From contig OX235262.1 in NCBI GenBank assembly GCA_944472135.2, positions 26,893,362-26,957,361 of the forward strand: a stretch of DNA of 64,000 nucleotides, read 5' to 3'. The first letter of the stretch is position 1. Each line of letters begins with the position of its first letter. Made by a program: the position numbers and the translations under genes. Source of the DNA: Trichobilharzia regenti (Eukaryota; Platyhelminthes; Trematoda; Strigeidida; Schistosomatidae). Below the pieces are notes generated by a model. That model had not been told where the DNA came from and did no database searches. It worked only from the letters and a program-made list of their open reading frames with translations. Of the stretch, positions 46,839 through 57,744 are shown in pieces.

Positions 46839-47525
46839 CCTCAAGATTTTCAGAAGATTCTGCATTTTGTCAGCGTACTTACCTAGGAGATGGACTATAT
46901 CATTTGCATATTCTAAGTCAAGGAGATTATTCCCTAGTAGCAAGTCAATCCTTGAGTCGCTGAAGTCACTTAGGGTTAAGTCCATCAGTAAATCTATTAT
47001 GAAGTTGAATAGAAATGGGGGATGTGGGCATCCCTGACGGATACCACTAGTTGTCACCACTTCATATGGCAACTCGCCGTGAGCTCTTATCTGGCTACAT
47101 AAGTTCGAGTAGAGTGCATTGATCAGTGCAATGTATTTTCTCGTCATTCCCTTTACAGCCAAACAACACCAGAGTACCTCTCGGTCGACAGAACAGAATT
47201 CCGCCTTTAGGTCAAGAAATATAACGACTGTTAGACGCTGACGGTATGTATGCCTATGTTCCATAATCTGTCGTAGAATGAAGATATAACCGATACACCC
47301 TCTTCCCGATCTAAGGCCTGCCAGGTTTTCTCGTGTTTGTTCCTCCCGTGGACTGCTTAGTCTTAACAATAGTATTGAGCCTAAGACGTTAGATACCATA
47401 TTAGTCAAGCTAATCCCCCTGTGATTGTCACAGGAAGACTTGCCTCCCTTCGTATATATGGTGATAATCAGTGACTTACACCAACTTGACGGGATTTCCT
47501 CTGATTCCCAGACGCTGACAGTACC
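46839..47525 (-). mobile_element. Second non-LTR element: reverse transcriptase, interrupted by the LTR array
   Basis: The minus strand encodes TIYTKGGKSSCDNHRGISLT, LRSGRGCIGYIFILRQIMEH, VVIFLDLKAEFCSVDREVLW, TTSGIRQGCPHPPFLFNFII and LLDLEYANDIVHLLGKYADK. These are RT motifs in order, with the catalytic YADD mutated to YAND. The frame is open for about 200 residues until the LTR array enters at 46838; it resumes at 39846. It is related to RTE/SR2-like schistosome LINEs but clearly distinct from the RTE family at 51830-55116. Inactive. Confidence 0.82.
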
Positions 47526-47819
47526 TTAGTATCACATTTCACAAACCACACAGAATAAAACACTATAATAAACGAAAATGTACAAAAGAAAAAATAATCA
47601 AATGGTGAATGATGAGAATTTAGTAGACCTCGAAGATCACAAAAAGTGAATTCACCTGTACCACGAAGAACAGTTTTGAGGCATATCACTGACAGTCTCA
47701 AACCGTTGGTTCTCAGAATCTCGAGGAACTCAGACAAAACAGCTTAAACCTCCTCACATGACTCAAACTAACAATCAAGTAGTTCCTAAACTGATGTCAG
47801 GTTCTGATTTGATCATCCC
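47526..47819. other. No gene seen
   Basis: Sequence between two non-LTR fragments; no recognised feature. Confidence 0.35.
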
Positions 47820-48165
47820 TAACTTTTCTTAGGCAAATCCCACCATGGATAACACTGCTAGACCCAAAGAAGGTGATGGCCTGACATACACAACATAATA
47901 TTCTGACCATTTCAGTTGATGCAGCTTCAAAAACTTATCGAATGACTTTCTCTCCCTACGTAACACTCTGTTCATAACCTCACTAATGCTTATCAAGATG
48001 GCACAGTACACACTTATTTTGAATGATAGCCAGATATCCCTCCAGAGTCGTCGAAAGCTAGAAAATGCCGCACATACCTTTTCTATCCGACCGAGTTGAC
48101 AAAATGTGAGCAGTGAGTCCACCAGGGACGATACAACTTGCGAGCAGTAGAATTTATCCACATAA
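47820..48165 (-). mobile_element. Non-LTR element fragment (C-terminal region)
   Basis: The minus-strand frame reads SSFRRLWRDIWLSFKISVYC, EVMNRVLRRERKSFDKFLKL and HQLKWSEYYVVYVRPSPSLG. It resembles the C-terminal 'hrvy...[12 protein letters not shown]' region of the second element family. It precedes the RT piece at 46839-47525 in the reading direction, so it comes from another, older copy. Confidence 0.5.
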
Positions 48166-48940
48166 AATGTTTCATTAATTACTGATAATTCTAAATGTTT
48201 ATTAAAGAAAATACAACGAGAATCCAGGTATGAGACCTTATTAATCTAGTTCAGAAATCAAGACTCGGCTAAAATCCTCAACTAGCAATTGTATTTTTGG
48301 ATGTATTTAAGAGCGTTTGTTTTGGAAGTTATTGTTTATTCTTCAGTTATCCAAATTATGCTTAGTAAACAAACAGTTTTAGGCATTGGTTTATAGGGAT
48401 TTGGTTAATTTCAAAGTAGAATCAACTGGCGTACAAAGTTCAACTTCTGCCGATTCATAATATACGTCTCCATCATCAGATGGGCTCCATCAGTCGCGAT
48501 TTCCTCAGAACAACACTAAGAGAATCATCTCTCATTCAGACATTAGTGAGAAGTGGATAACTTTTTAAGTGTTGAATTTTAGAGTTCAATTAATGTCGAG
48601 TTAATTCCTATCATGAAACAATATCCGTTTCAACGGAATTACTGCTCTGTACTCCCTGGTTTTCAGAGCTTTTTTAAATATGAAATCTAACCCGCAATAA
48701 ACAATAAACTCATAAACAATGAAGATTCTTTTGTTCAACTGAATACTGCCATCTGAGTACAGCGAAAGAGTTTTTACCGAGTGTTCTTCACACTTTATCT
48801 TGCCTTAATATATAAACATGTGACATAATGAAGAACGCTAGTATACCAATCGATATGCCCTAATATTTAAACATTATTATTATCTCATGTATTATACATA
48901 CTAATACGTATCTCTTATCATAACATTTTCAACGTAAAAT
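48166..48940. other. Upstream flank of the helical-repeat gene; degenerate SINE inside
   Basis: Contains a very diverged hammerhead-type SINE at about 48390-48700 ('ttataatacgtctcc', 'cttctgccgattcataat', 'ccgtttcaacggaattactgctctgtactccctgg'). AT-rich otherwise. The promoter of the gene at 48941 should lie here but no element can be named. Confidence 0.4.
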
Positions 48941-51607
48941 ATGATTAGTTCAATGAAATTGCCACCAATTCCAACAAAACATAAATCTGAACAAAACAAA
49001 CAAAGAAATACAAATAATCCGTGCATATTTAAAGCAAATTATACCCTCTTGTATACACAACTTAATAAACAAAAAATCACACTACCACCTAAACGTAAGA
49101 CAATCACATATAACATCCTAAAAGAGAATGTTAAAAGGAGTATTAAGCATGGAAGATATTCAGATGTGATAACAGTAGCTCGTAGTCAAGAAGTTCAGTA
49201 CTGCTTCAATACTTCTGAAGAAGCAGATCATGCAGAGGAAACTTTTATTCAGGAGAGATATTCTTCAATAGAAAAAAAGGTGGATAATTCATGTCAAGAA
49301 AGTCAATTTTCTCCATTTATTAGTCAGTATGATATAGAATTACAAAGAAAAGAATACGAAGAAGGCTTTCTCATCAAATCTATGCCAAGTACAAGATGTA
49401 AGAGTATTAGTTATGATTTGAAAAAGTTATTCACTTATATCATTGTAACAAATGAACAAGCCACACTAATCTGCCTGTTAACAGTCAATAATATCATAAG
49501 TAAATTAGGCAGTGAATCAATTCAAGGTTTAGAAAAATCGAATGCAATTATAATTCTATTAAATTTACTTGAATATAACAAAACTACAATACAATTAGCA
49601 ACATTAAAGATATTTAGTCATTTATTTGAAACACTTTACTTTCGACGTTTATCTCTTCACTATGGGATAGTAGACATTTTAACTGAACTGATCACGTCTA
49701 CTAATAATGATGAACTTGTATACGAGACAGTTGAATTATTTGCTAGCTTATGTATACTTAAAGAATCACATCACTTATTTTCTAACATAAAAACTATAAA
49801 ATGTTTAACTAATTTATTAAATAAAACTAAATGCCACTTAATGAAAAATCACAATATTTGTCAGAACTTTAAAAATAGATGTTTGAATGAATCAAGGTTT
49901 AAAAAATCTGAAGGTCATTTCATCGGCGGTTTTATTAATATGCATTATCAACTAATAGAGTTATTAGTATTTATTTTATCAAAAATAAGCGAAGATAAAA
50001 GGAATAGAGAATTAATTTATAATTCGAATATCTTACATTGTTTAACAATGTTAATAAAATTTGACGGTGAAGAAGAGTTAACTGTACCTATTTTAAAATT
50101 ATTAGAAAATTGTTCAATAGATTTAAAGTTTTGCAAATTAATTGTTGAAGAAGAAGAAGACGGTATTCTGGTGAAGTATGTTATTGATTGTTTACAGTCT
50201 AGAATTATTTATGTAGAGATTCAAAGTTTACAATGTCTGTATCATTTGATGAAGAACCATAAAGTGATGACGACACATTTAAACTCTTCAAATTTTCAGC
50301 ATACTTTATATTCAAAGCTCAATGTTCAATTTGATAATCTTGTACAATTAATTCAATCTGGATATTTAAATAGTGAAGATAATAAGCTTGATGATGATGA
50401 TGAAGAAATACTTGTCTCAGAGAATGAAAATAGTTCAGAAAGTGATGAATATCTAAAGAGGAGAGAAATGACAGCACTACATAATTCATTCATTTACAAA
50501 AGTAATTTGTTCAGTAAGTCCACTACGAAGCAGATGACTATACTATATAGCCTTCATGCTATTTTGTGCGTTATCAGTAGATATCTCGATAGGGAGTTTG
50601 ACTTAAATTCTGTCAAATATCAGAGTCTTTTAGACTTAGTAATAAGCATTGTAAGCATGATATTACCATATATGTTCATTTACAAACTCCCAAAATGTCC
50701 ACTCTCTTTACACTTACATAAATTTGTATTATTAGAGAAAATCATGTCATCAGCACTTCAATGTTTAAGTAGACTAATCCAACGGGAAGATATTTCTCAA
50801 CGTTTAAAGTTAAAATCAGATGTTGTTGAGGGAATTATTCAACTCCTGAAACATACCTCCATAGAGATTGTAATATCTACTCTGAATACAGTTAAATCTA
50901 TGTCTCAAAATGCCTATTTATTAAAACTTTGTACACAAAATTCTAGTTTTCGTTATATCTATTCGCATTGTTTTCATAAGAATTCTAATGTACAAAAAAT
51001 TGCTTTATGGACAACATACTACTGTTTAAATAGAGTGGAAAATCGTTATGAACTTATTTGCCCTATAATGAGTTCACTTGGTTATTTAATTAAATCATTG
51101 TTGAGATTATCTCAAAAATTGATTGAAACTACGCTAACAAATTCAAAAGATATTGAAGAATTCATTTATGCTCATTGTTCAGTGATCAATGAAATTTGTT
51201 TTATTACAATTGGACGTAATATTCTAGAAGATTATGGATTCGCATTATTAAATATTAAATTATTACAAATTGTGAATTGTGAAAAATTAAAATGCAATTT
51301 AATACAGTTAATTAGACATTTTCATGCACAGGCTAAAACATTAGAATTATTCAGAGATGAAGAGAATCTTTCAGTAATTCTTGAGTATTTAAGAAAAGGG
51401 AGTTTAGAATTACGCGTCAGTGTGATAGAGATATTAGAACTGTTGTCTAATGATAAAATTATATGTGCTAATTTAAGACGGTGTAATCATATTATGCCAA
51501 TATTAATGAAGATTGAATTAGACAAACTGTCAGAATCATCTCAAATTTCGTTAAACAGTTTAATTAAACGCTTGAATTGTAGAAAAATAAAACAAACATT
51601 TTCTTAA
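48941..51607 (+). CDS. Armadillo/HEAT-like helical-repeat protein, intronless
   Basis: 888 residues from ATG to TAA without interruption. The N-terminal ~170 residues are charged and polar (KLPPIPTKHKSEQNKQ; ENVKRSIKHGRYSDVI). From about residue 170 the sequence is Leu/Ile-rich, in alternating helical blocks of about 40 residues (LLTVNNIISKLGSE, AIIILLNLLEYNKTTIQLAT, LKIFSHLFETL, TELITSTNNDELVYETVELF). This pattern fits armadillo or HEAT repeats. An acidic segment (about 481-505, DDDDEE...SESDE) splits two repeat regions. No signal peptide or membrane segment is evident. It is a plausible cytoplasmic or ciliary scaffold like ARMC proteins, but I cannot assign an orthologue. Codon use is ordinary AT-rich. 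Lack of introns may indicate a retrocopy or simply a single-exon gene. Confidence 0.85.
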   Translation: MISSMKLPPIPTKHKSEQNKQRNTNNPCIFKANYTLLYTQLNKQKITLPPKRKTITYNILKENVKRSIKHGRYSDVITVARSQEVQYCFNTSEEADHAEETFIQERYSSIEKKVDNSCQESQFSPFISQYDIELQRKEYEEGFLIKSMPSTRCKSISYDLKKLFTYIIVTNEQATLICLLTVNNIISKLGSESIQGLEKSNAIIILLNLLEYNKTTIQLATLKIFSHLFETLYFRRLSLHYGIVDILTELITSTNNDELVYETVELFASLCILKESHHLFSNIKTIKCLTNLLNKTKCHLMKNHNICQNFKNRCLNESRFKKSEGHFIGGFINMHYQLIELLVFILSKISEDKRNRELIYNSNILHCLTMLIKFDGEEELTVPILKLLENCSIDLKFCKLIVEEEEDGILVKYVIDCLQSRIIYVEIQSLQCLYHLMKNHKVMTTHLNSSNFQHTLYSKLNVQFDNLVQLIQSGYLNSEDNKLDDDDEEILVSENENSSESDEYLKRREMTALHNSFIYKSNLFSKSTTKQMTILYSLHAILCVISRYLDREFDLNSVKYQSLLDLVISIVSMILPYMFIYKLPKCPLSLHLHKFVLLEKIMSSALQCLSRLIQREDISQRLKLKSDVVEGIIQLLKHTSIEIVISTLNTVKSMSQNAYLLKLCTQNSSFRYIYSHCFHKNSNVQKIALWTTYYCLNRVENRYELICPIMSSLGYLIKSLLRLSQKLIETTLTNSKDIEEFIYAHCSVINEICFITIGRNILEDYGFALLNIKLLQIVNCEKLKCNLIQLIRHFHAQAKTLELFRDEENLSVILEYLRKGSLELRVSVIEILELLSNDKIICANLRRCNHIMPILMKIELDKLSESSQISLNSLIKRLNCRKIKQTFS

Positions 51608-51829
51608 AGTGAGCATAAACCATAATGATTGAAAAAGTAAAGTAATATAGGCATCATATCCTAATTTTTGAGTAGTGATTTGTTAACTTTTCAGCTTTGA
51701 ATATTCTCAATTTTGCTTATTCAATCAATCTTCTGGTGGTAATAAATACTCCATTGTCAAGTTCACTTGAGTAAATCTTTTAAGATTAAGAATATAAAAT
51801 ATAAACATGCATATATGGTGAATTATTAA
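51608..51829. other. 3' flank of the helical-repeat gene; left TSD
   Basis: AT-rich. Contains the left target-site duplication of the RTE element, 51811-51829 (atatatggtgaattattaa). Confidence 0.6.
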
Positions 51830-52026
51830 CCTCGCCTAGATTACTAGCTTGCTAGTTTTCTAGCTGGTCCCAAGCCCGGGTAAAGAGGGACGGTTGGGGC
51901 GTGGTTCCAGCAACTCCACCCCTGTAAAACAACCAAATCGCTACAGAAACTTCAACGAATAAATATATTAAAAATTCTAAAAACATAAGCAATAGCCTTA
52001 CTTTTCGCTGGAATCGGGGAAGTGAA

Positions 52027-52980
52027 ATGACGCAGGCTGGTGAAAGCCTTCGGGAAGCCAGTCAGCCGATGTGCCTTCTTTCGATGAAAGCAAAAGTAAG
52101 GATGGGTACCTGGAATGTTCGTACAATGTACGAAACTGGAAAGGCTGCCCAGATAGCCGCTGAAATGAGAAGGTACAGAATAGAAGTGTTGGGAATCTGC
52201 GAAAGCAGATGGAACGGAACTGGAAGGTGCCAACTACCTACTGGAGAGACAGTAATATTTTCCGGCCACCCAGAGGACAACCACGAGCACACCGAGGGAG
52301 TGGCCATCATGATGTCACCAACAGCAACCAAAGCTCTCATGCAGTGGGAACCAATCTCCTCCAGGATAATGACAGCCAGGTTCAACTCAAAAGGAAGGAA
52401 AGTTACAGTCATTCAATGCTATGCGCCTACAAACGTCTCAGAACAAGAGAAGAAGGAGGCGTTCTACAGACAACTACAAGCAATAATGGACAACGTCCCA
52501 AATGGCGATATCAAAATCCTGATGGGCGACATGAATGCGAAGCTGGGAGGAGACAACACAGGAAGAGAACTCACCATGGGTCGTGAGGCCCTCGGTGAAA
52601 TGAACGACAATGGTGAACTCTTCTCAGACTTCTGCGCCTTCAATGATTTGGTGATTGGTGGTAGTGTGTTCAAACACAAGGATATACACAAGACGACATG
52701 GATTTCACCAGATGGAAACACCAAGAATCAAATAGACTTCATCTCAATTTCAAGAAAGTGGAGACGGAGCCTACTGGACACAAGGTCAAGGAGAGGAGCA
52801 GATGTGGGTTCAGACCACTATCTAGTACAAGGGACTTTCAAGGTGAAACTAAAAGCCTCGAGGATAGCTGGGGATAGGCCACAATGCAAGTTCAACACTC
52901 AAACTGAAGGACACAACCACAAAAGACACTTTCACTGCAACTGTCAGAGCAAAGCAGGAAACACTACGCGACATCACTGA
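52027..52980 (+). pseudogene. RTE endonuclease domain (ORF start of inactive LINE)
   Basis: Apurinic-type endonuclease fold residues are in place: GTWNVRTM (Asn30), ICESRW (Glu59), CYAPTN (Tyr132), MGDMNAKLG (Asp168, Asn170) and GSDHYLVQG (Asp263, His264). The frame leaves the true sequence after about residue 280. The correct continuation (TLKLKDTTTKDTFTATVRAK) is in the next frame from 52892, so the last ~30 residues of the ORF are spurious. The enzyme would nick genomic DNA for target-primed reverse transcription if intact. Confidence 0.85.
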
Positions 52981-53593
52981 AGAATCATGCGTGGAAGAAC
53001 ATTGGAAGTCTCTGAAGGCGATTCTCAACGAAACGTGTTCAACGGTTCTAGGAAGAAAGAAGAGACAAGACAAGGAATGGCTCTCAACGGACACTTGGAA
53101 ATTAATAGAAGAGAGGAGAATGGTGAAAGAGAAAATGATTCAATGCAAGGACGGACAGGAGAAGGAGACGCTGAGCTCAACTTACACAGCACTGGACAAA
53201 GAAGTGAAGAAGAGTGCTAGGAAGGACAAAAGACGATTCTACGACAACCTCGCCACTGAAGCTGAGAAGGCAGCAGGCAAAAGGGACCTGAGGACACTAT
53301 ATCAGATAACCAAATCTCTATCCGGGAAGAGATCAACACAAGCGAAACCTATAAAAGACAGCCAAGGGAACCCAATTACCAAGGAAGAAAAACAGATTAA
53401 ACAATGGGCGGATCACTTCAAAGGACTCTTGAACCGACCATCACCTGCAACCCGTCCAGAAATACCAACAACAGCGCGCACACAACTGCAAGTTGACACC
53501 AATCCTCCAACGAGAGCTGAAGTCTTGAACGCAATCAAACTTCTGAAAGCTGGAAAAGCAGCCGGACCAGATGGAATACCCCTGAAGCACTGA
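52892..53593 (+). pseudogene. RTE inter-domain region and RT start
   Basis: Frame 2 carries ITEESCVEEHWKSLKAIL, KDKRRFYDNLATEAEKAAGK, RDLRTLYQITKSLSGKR and LLKAGKAAGPDGIP (RT motif 0/1 region). It ends at 53593 because one base is missing in the CCCC run at about 53580; the next frame continues EALKADPETTADMLTPLLQK. Confidence 0.82.
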
Positions 53594-54500
53594 AAGCGGA
53601 CCCAGAGACTACAGCAGACATGCTGACTCCATTATTGCAAAAGGTCTGGAAGGAGGGAAAGGTGCCTACTGACTGGAGGAAAGGTTACCTCGTGAAACTA
53701 CCAAAGAAGGGCGACTTAGGCCCACTCTGCAAGAACTGGCGAGGAATCATGCTCCTATCGACGCCAAGTAAAATCCTGAGTCGCATCATCCTGGAGAGAT
53801 TAAAGGACGCACTGGAGACAGAACTCCGACCAGAACAAGCTGGATTCAGGAAAGTCAGGCAAATCATGTACTGACCAAATTGCAACTCTACGCATCATCA
53901 TCATCACGAACAAAGCATGGAATGGCGATCAAACCTCTACCTCAACTTTATAGACTTTGAGAAGGCCTTCGACAGACAGCGTTGACCGTGAAGTAATTTG
54001 GAAATTACTCGAGTACTACGGCGTGCCCCAAATATTCATCAACCTTATTCAACAGCTGTACGACAACGGCACATGTCAAGTGATCCACAACGGAAAACTC
54101 AGCAAGGCGTTTGGAGTAAACACAGGAGTCAGACAAGGGTGCTTGTTATCTATCACCAATGATATTCCTAATTGTGGTGGACTGACTGATTATGCGTCAG
54201 ACAGTGTGGGAAACGAGAAGACAGGAATATCCTGGACCGACGTGAAGAACCTAGAAGACCTGGATTTTGCGCGTGGATGATTTATGTTTGACGTCACACA
54301 CAGTCGAAGACTTACAAGCGAAAACCGACAAACTGGTCGAAGAAGCAGCCGGCGAAGACAGGACTCCAGGTAAACATAGACAAGACGGAGGTTATGAAAA
54401 TAACCAACCAACAACAACAACAACAGCAACAACATCCGACGTCAATCACCATCAACGGGAGGGATTTGAAAGAGGTCACTTCATTCATTCACTTATCTAG
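53594..54500 (+). pseudogene. RTE reverse transcriptase, multiply frameshifted
   Basis: RT motifs are spread over three frames: VPTDWRKGYLVKLPKKGDLG, NWRGIMLLSTPSKILSRIIL, LRPEQAGFRK, LYLNFIDFEKAFD, INLIQQLYDNGTCQVIHNGK, FGVNTGVRQGCLLS and LEDLDFA. The metal-binding FADD is lost by a 4 bp insertion. 'GVRQGCLLS' is followed by a deletion where SPMIFLI-like residues stand in other copies. Confidence 0.85.
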
Positions 54501-55116
54501 GGAGCATTGTCTCAACTACAGGAAGTCGGAACGGACGAGGATGTCAAATCGAGAATCAGGAAGGCGAGCGAGAAACACATTCATCAACCTGAAATCAATC
54601 TGGAAATCTTCGTCCCTCAGCCAGCATCAACAACAAAATTCAGTCGGATTTTCAATACAAACGTAAAGTCAGTTCTTCTATACGGATCAGAAACTTGGAG
54701 GATCACAAAGAATATTTCCAACGGGCTTTGCAGACCTTTATCAACAACTGTCTTCGCTCTATACTGAAGATCAGATGGCCGGGTCGGAAAGAACCACCAA
54801 CAAGGAATTATGGGGACAAACAATGCAAGAACCAATCGCCCAACAAATATGCAGGAGAAAGTGGGGATGGATTGGACACTCGCTGAGGAGACCGCTGGGT
54901 GACATCGCGCGTCAAGCCCTCGAGTGGAACCCGAAAGGGAAGCGGCGTATGGGACGTCAGTGCGAGGGTGACATGGAGGAGATCGTGTGAAGAGGAGTTG
55001 AAAGAATATGGAGTAACATGGATGCAGGCGAAAAGTACAGCAGAAGAAGACAGAAGCAAATGGAGACGTGCAGTTGAGGCCCTGTGTTCCACTAGGAACC
55101 CAAGGGAGCAATAATA

Positions 55117-55135
55117 ATATATGGTGAATTATTAA
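55117..55135. repeat. Right target-site duplication of RTE element
   Basis: atatatggtgaattattaa, identical to 51811-51829. Confidence 0.9.
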
Positions 55136-55189
55136 TCCTGAATATTATTATAGAATAGTACTTTCAAATGAAATAGTCAGTTCTTTAGA

Positions 55190-55715
55190 TAAAGCAATGG
55201 AGGTGTCTGTCTGTCCGTTTTTGACATAGAACTTTGCACCGATGTGCGGCATTTCAAGTCGCCACACTCCATGTAGCACACAAAGCAAGAGAAGAAAGTA
55301 TAAAGAAATGCATAATAGAGACAGTAAAAAGAGGGGTGAGACAAGGGAATAGTAATAACGAAGAACCATATAGTTTCATTGGAAATTATAAGTCACAAAG
55401 AGTGGATGCACCTGCGCTAGCCATTGAGAACGACTTTGAGCCATATCACCAATAGTTTCCAGCCTTCATTGGTTTTTACCGTTCCGAGGACCTCAACCAG
55501 TCAGGAAGTCTACACCTTCCTACGTGGCTGACTGGCTTAAACTAACCGTTATGGATTTCATCTACTGACGAAGCCATGTCTTGATTTGACCACCAATAGC
55601 TAGCTGTTTTCCAGCCTGACCCTATGTCAGCTAACACTGCCCGTCAAGGAAGGCGATGGCTAGACATACGTAACACATGTCCCAACCATCTCAGTCAATG
55701 GAGGTGAAGAATGCA
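55190..55715 (-). mobile_element. Second non-LTR element, 3' end fragment
   Basis: Closely similar to 38870-39400 in the same orientation ('gacatagaactttgcaccgatgtgcggcatttcaagtcgccacac', 'gtggatgcacctgcgctagccattgagaacgactttgagcc', 'tgtcagctaacactgcccgtcaa'). It covers the C-terminal end and 3' UTR of the family seen at 46839-47525 plus 38820-39846. Confidence 0.75.
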
Positions 55716-55809
55716 TCAGTTATAGATTCGTTCTCCTTTATTGCTTCAGAGCAAATCGTAGATATCAAATGATATAAAGTTAAATTAATTAGGAAATTAT
55801 TTAAAGTTT

Positions 55810-56595
55810 TTCAAGGGAACATAGAGAAAACAGAAGTGATGGAGATTCCTGGCCAACAGCAACAACATTAGCACCAGCAGCAGACAACAACTATCATCAT
55901 AAGTGGAAGAAATCTGAAAGAAGAAACCTCCTTTACCTACCGACATGGAAAGCATTGTTTCAACTACAGGCGGACGGAACTGAAGAAGATATCAAAGCAA
56001 GGATCATCGGGGAAGTAAGGCAAGCTTTCATTACTGTCAAGTTTGTGTGGAGGTCAACAGCAGTCAGCATTAAGAATTAGATGCGGAGTTTCAACTCCAG
56101 TGTGACGTCAGTGTTAATCACCATACAGGTGAGAGACTTGGCGTCGCGTCATGAAGAGCACTTAAACAAACTACAGACTTTCACTGACAGCTGCCTTCGC
56201 TCAGTTCTACTCAAGATCAGGTGGCTGACCAGAAAAGACCAGCAATAGTGAGAGATCTCGGGCAGTGAGCGAACCAATTCAGCAGGAACCGACTATGCAG
56301 CAAATCTGCAGGAAGAAATGGAGGTGGAATGGCCGACCATACTCTGAGAAAACAAATCATCGAGTGACATCACACGCCAGGCTCTCTCTCTCGAGTGGAA
56401 CCCGAATGGGAAGTGGCGAGTTAGTTGGTCGTTTGTGCTAGGGTGACATGGAGGAGGGGATATGAAGAGGAGATGAAGGTATGTGGGCAGACGTGGAGCC
56501 AGATGAAAATGTTAGTGGAGAACCGAACGGAATGGAGACGTTTGGCTGAAACCCTATATTTCTCTAGGAACTAAAGGAAACAATAATAATAATAA
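55810..56595 (+). mobile_element. RTE-type LINE fragment, 3' part
   Basis: 'agaaaacagaagtgatggagattcctggccaacagc', 'ggaagtaaggcaagctttcattactgtcaagtttgtgtggaggtcaac' and 'cttcgctcagttctactcaagatcaggtggc' match the minus copy at 4190-5050, a subfamily slightly different from 51830-55116. It ends with '(c)tctaggaactaaaggaaacaataataat'. Inactive. Confidence 0.8.
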
Positions 56596-56679
56596 TCGTT
56601 TGTGGTTATTTTAGCTTCGAGTGAATCATGTAGAGATATGTAAACTATCTTCTAGGATCCGCATGATTTCACTAATCAG

Positions 56680-56965
56680 TGGGTCGGGCATGAGAACAAA
56701 CACTCGCTGAAGACATTGGCTAGTGGTTGTGCTATGTCGTGAATTGGCAGAAGCTGGAATTCATAGGCTGGCCTTTGTATCGGGTCCCAGTCGCTGAATA
56801 GTCTAGGAGCTTATCTTGAAACCAGAAGGTCTTGGACTAGGACCCCAATGAAGAGTCCCAAACTAGGCTGACAAAACAGGTGTCCAGTAATCTTTGCGGG
56901 TTTTCCAATTTTTCTCTAAATGATGTCAGCTCAGAATGAAATTCTCTAAATAATCAATGAAATCC
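56680..56965 (+). mobile_element. Hammerhead-type SINE
   Basis: Plus-oriented: 'gtcgctgaatagtctaggagcttatc' (tRNA-like), then 'ccaatgaagagtcccaaactaggctgacaaaacaggtgtccagtaatc', then the tail 'tgatgtcagctcagaatgaaat'. The ribozyme has lost the CUG of the first box, and GAAA is AAAA. Confidence 0.7.
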
Positions 56966-57069
56966 TTACCAACCAATACTTGAATTATATTTTATGGTCA
57001 TAAGGTATTGGAAGGAATATATGCAACTTTATCTTTTCTTTGGTAGGATTCACACTTATATATTCAATG

Positions 57070-57490
57070 TGGTGGATTAGTCAGACTGAAACGCACTTCC
57101 TGTAACTTGTCCCAAGTTAGGTTGTCAATATCCAGCTGTGGTCGAAATTTTGTCAGTCATCTTTGAGATGTTCATAGTCGATGAGAATGAGGTTAAGAGT
57201 TGACTGCTGTGTTCAATGATGATGAGTAGCATTACAATTTAGTCCGTACATGATCTCTTTTTCCTTAATCCAGCTTGTTTTGGGTGGAGTTATACATCCA
57301 GAATATCTTTTAATCTCTCCATGATAAAGTGCTTTAATACTTTTGCTTGAAGTAGACAGGAGCAAAATTCCATGCTAGTTTTTGTAAATGCTTAAGTTGC
57401 TCCTCTTTTTTGGGATCCTAACATGGTTATCTTTCTTCCAATCGGTAAGTATCTCCGCTTCCTTCCAAACATTCTACAATGGTGAAATGA
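57070..57490 (-). mobile_element. RTE-type LINE fragment (RT N-terminal part)
   Basis: Minus-strand frames carry 'ggaaggaagcggagatacttaccgattgg' (W-KEG-DIPTDW), 'aaaaaagaggagcaac', 'ctagcatggaattttgctcctgtctac' (NWRGISLLST-like), 'aaagcactttatcatggagag' and 'actccacccaaaacaagctgg' (L-PxQAGF). Order and spacing fit RT of the RTE family; frames are broken. Confidence 0.6.
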
Positions 57491-57744
57491 TACTTGAAAC
57501 TCAGTTATTTAAAATAATGTTTCGGACTTTGCAGTTTAATGTATTATTATGAGAAATTTCTGACTACCCATATCTCTCATACACTCCGACTACTTACACC
57601 TTATCGACCAAGTGATAACACGTGTTGGTTTAATCATACAACCGAAAGTAAAATGTGGTATTTTCATAACAGTGTTAAGCACTACCATTAGCTCGCTTAA
57701 TGATATGAAACGTGTATAAATAATCAACAGCTAGGGATTTGGCT

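Larger units (their letters stand above)
51830..55116 (+). mobile_element. Full-length RTE-type LINE, frameshifted
   Basis: 3287 bp element between perfect 19 bp duplications (51811-51829 and 55117-55135). The 5' UTR includes 'tagctggtcccaagcccggg'. Then come an AP-type endonuclease (52027-52890), a linker (52892-53593), RT (about 53600-54500), and a C-terminal segment with WIGHSLRRPLGDIARQALEW. The 3' end is 'tgttccactaggaacccaagggagcaataat'. Frames break near 52870, 53582, 53865, 53985, 54150 and 54270. At the catalytic site an extra 'cgtg' turns FADD into FARG plus stop. A recently dead copy of a schistosome RTE (SR2/SR3/Perere-3-like). Confidence 0.92.
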
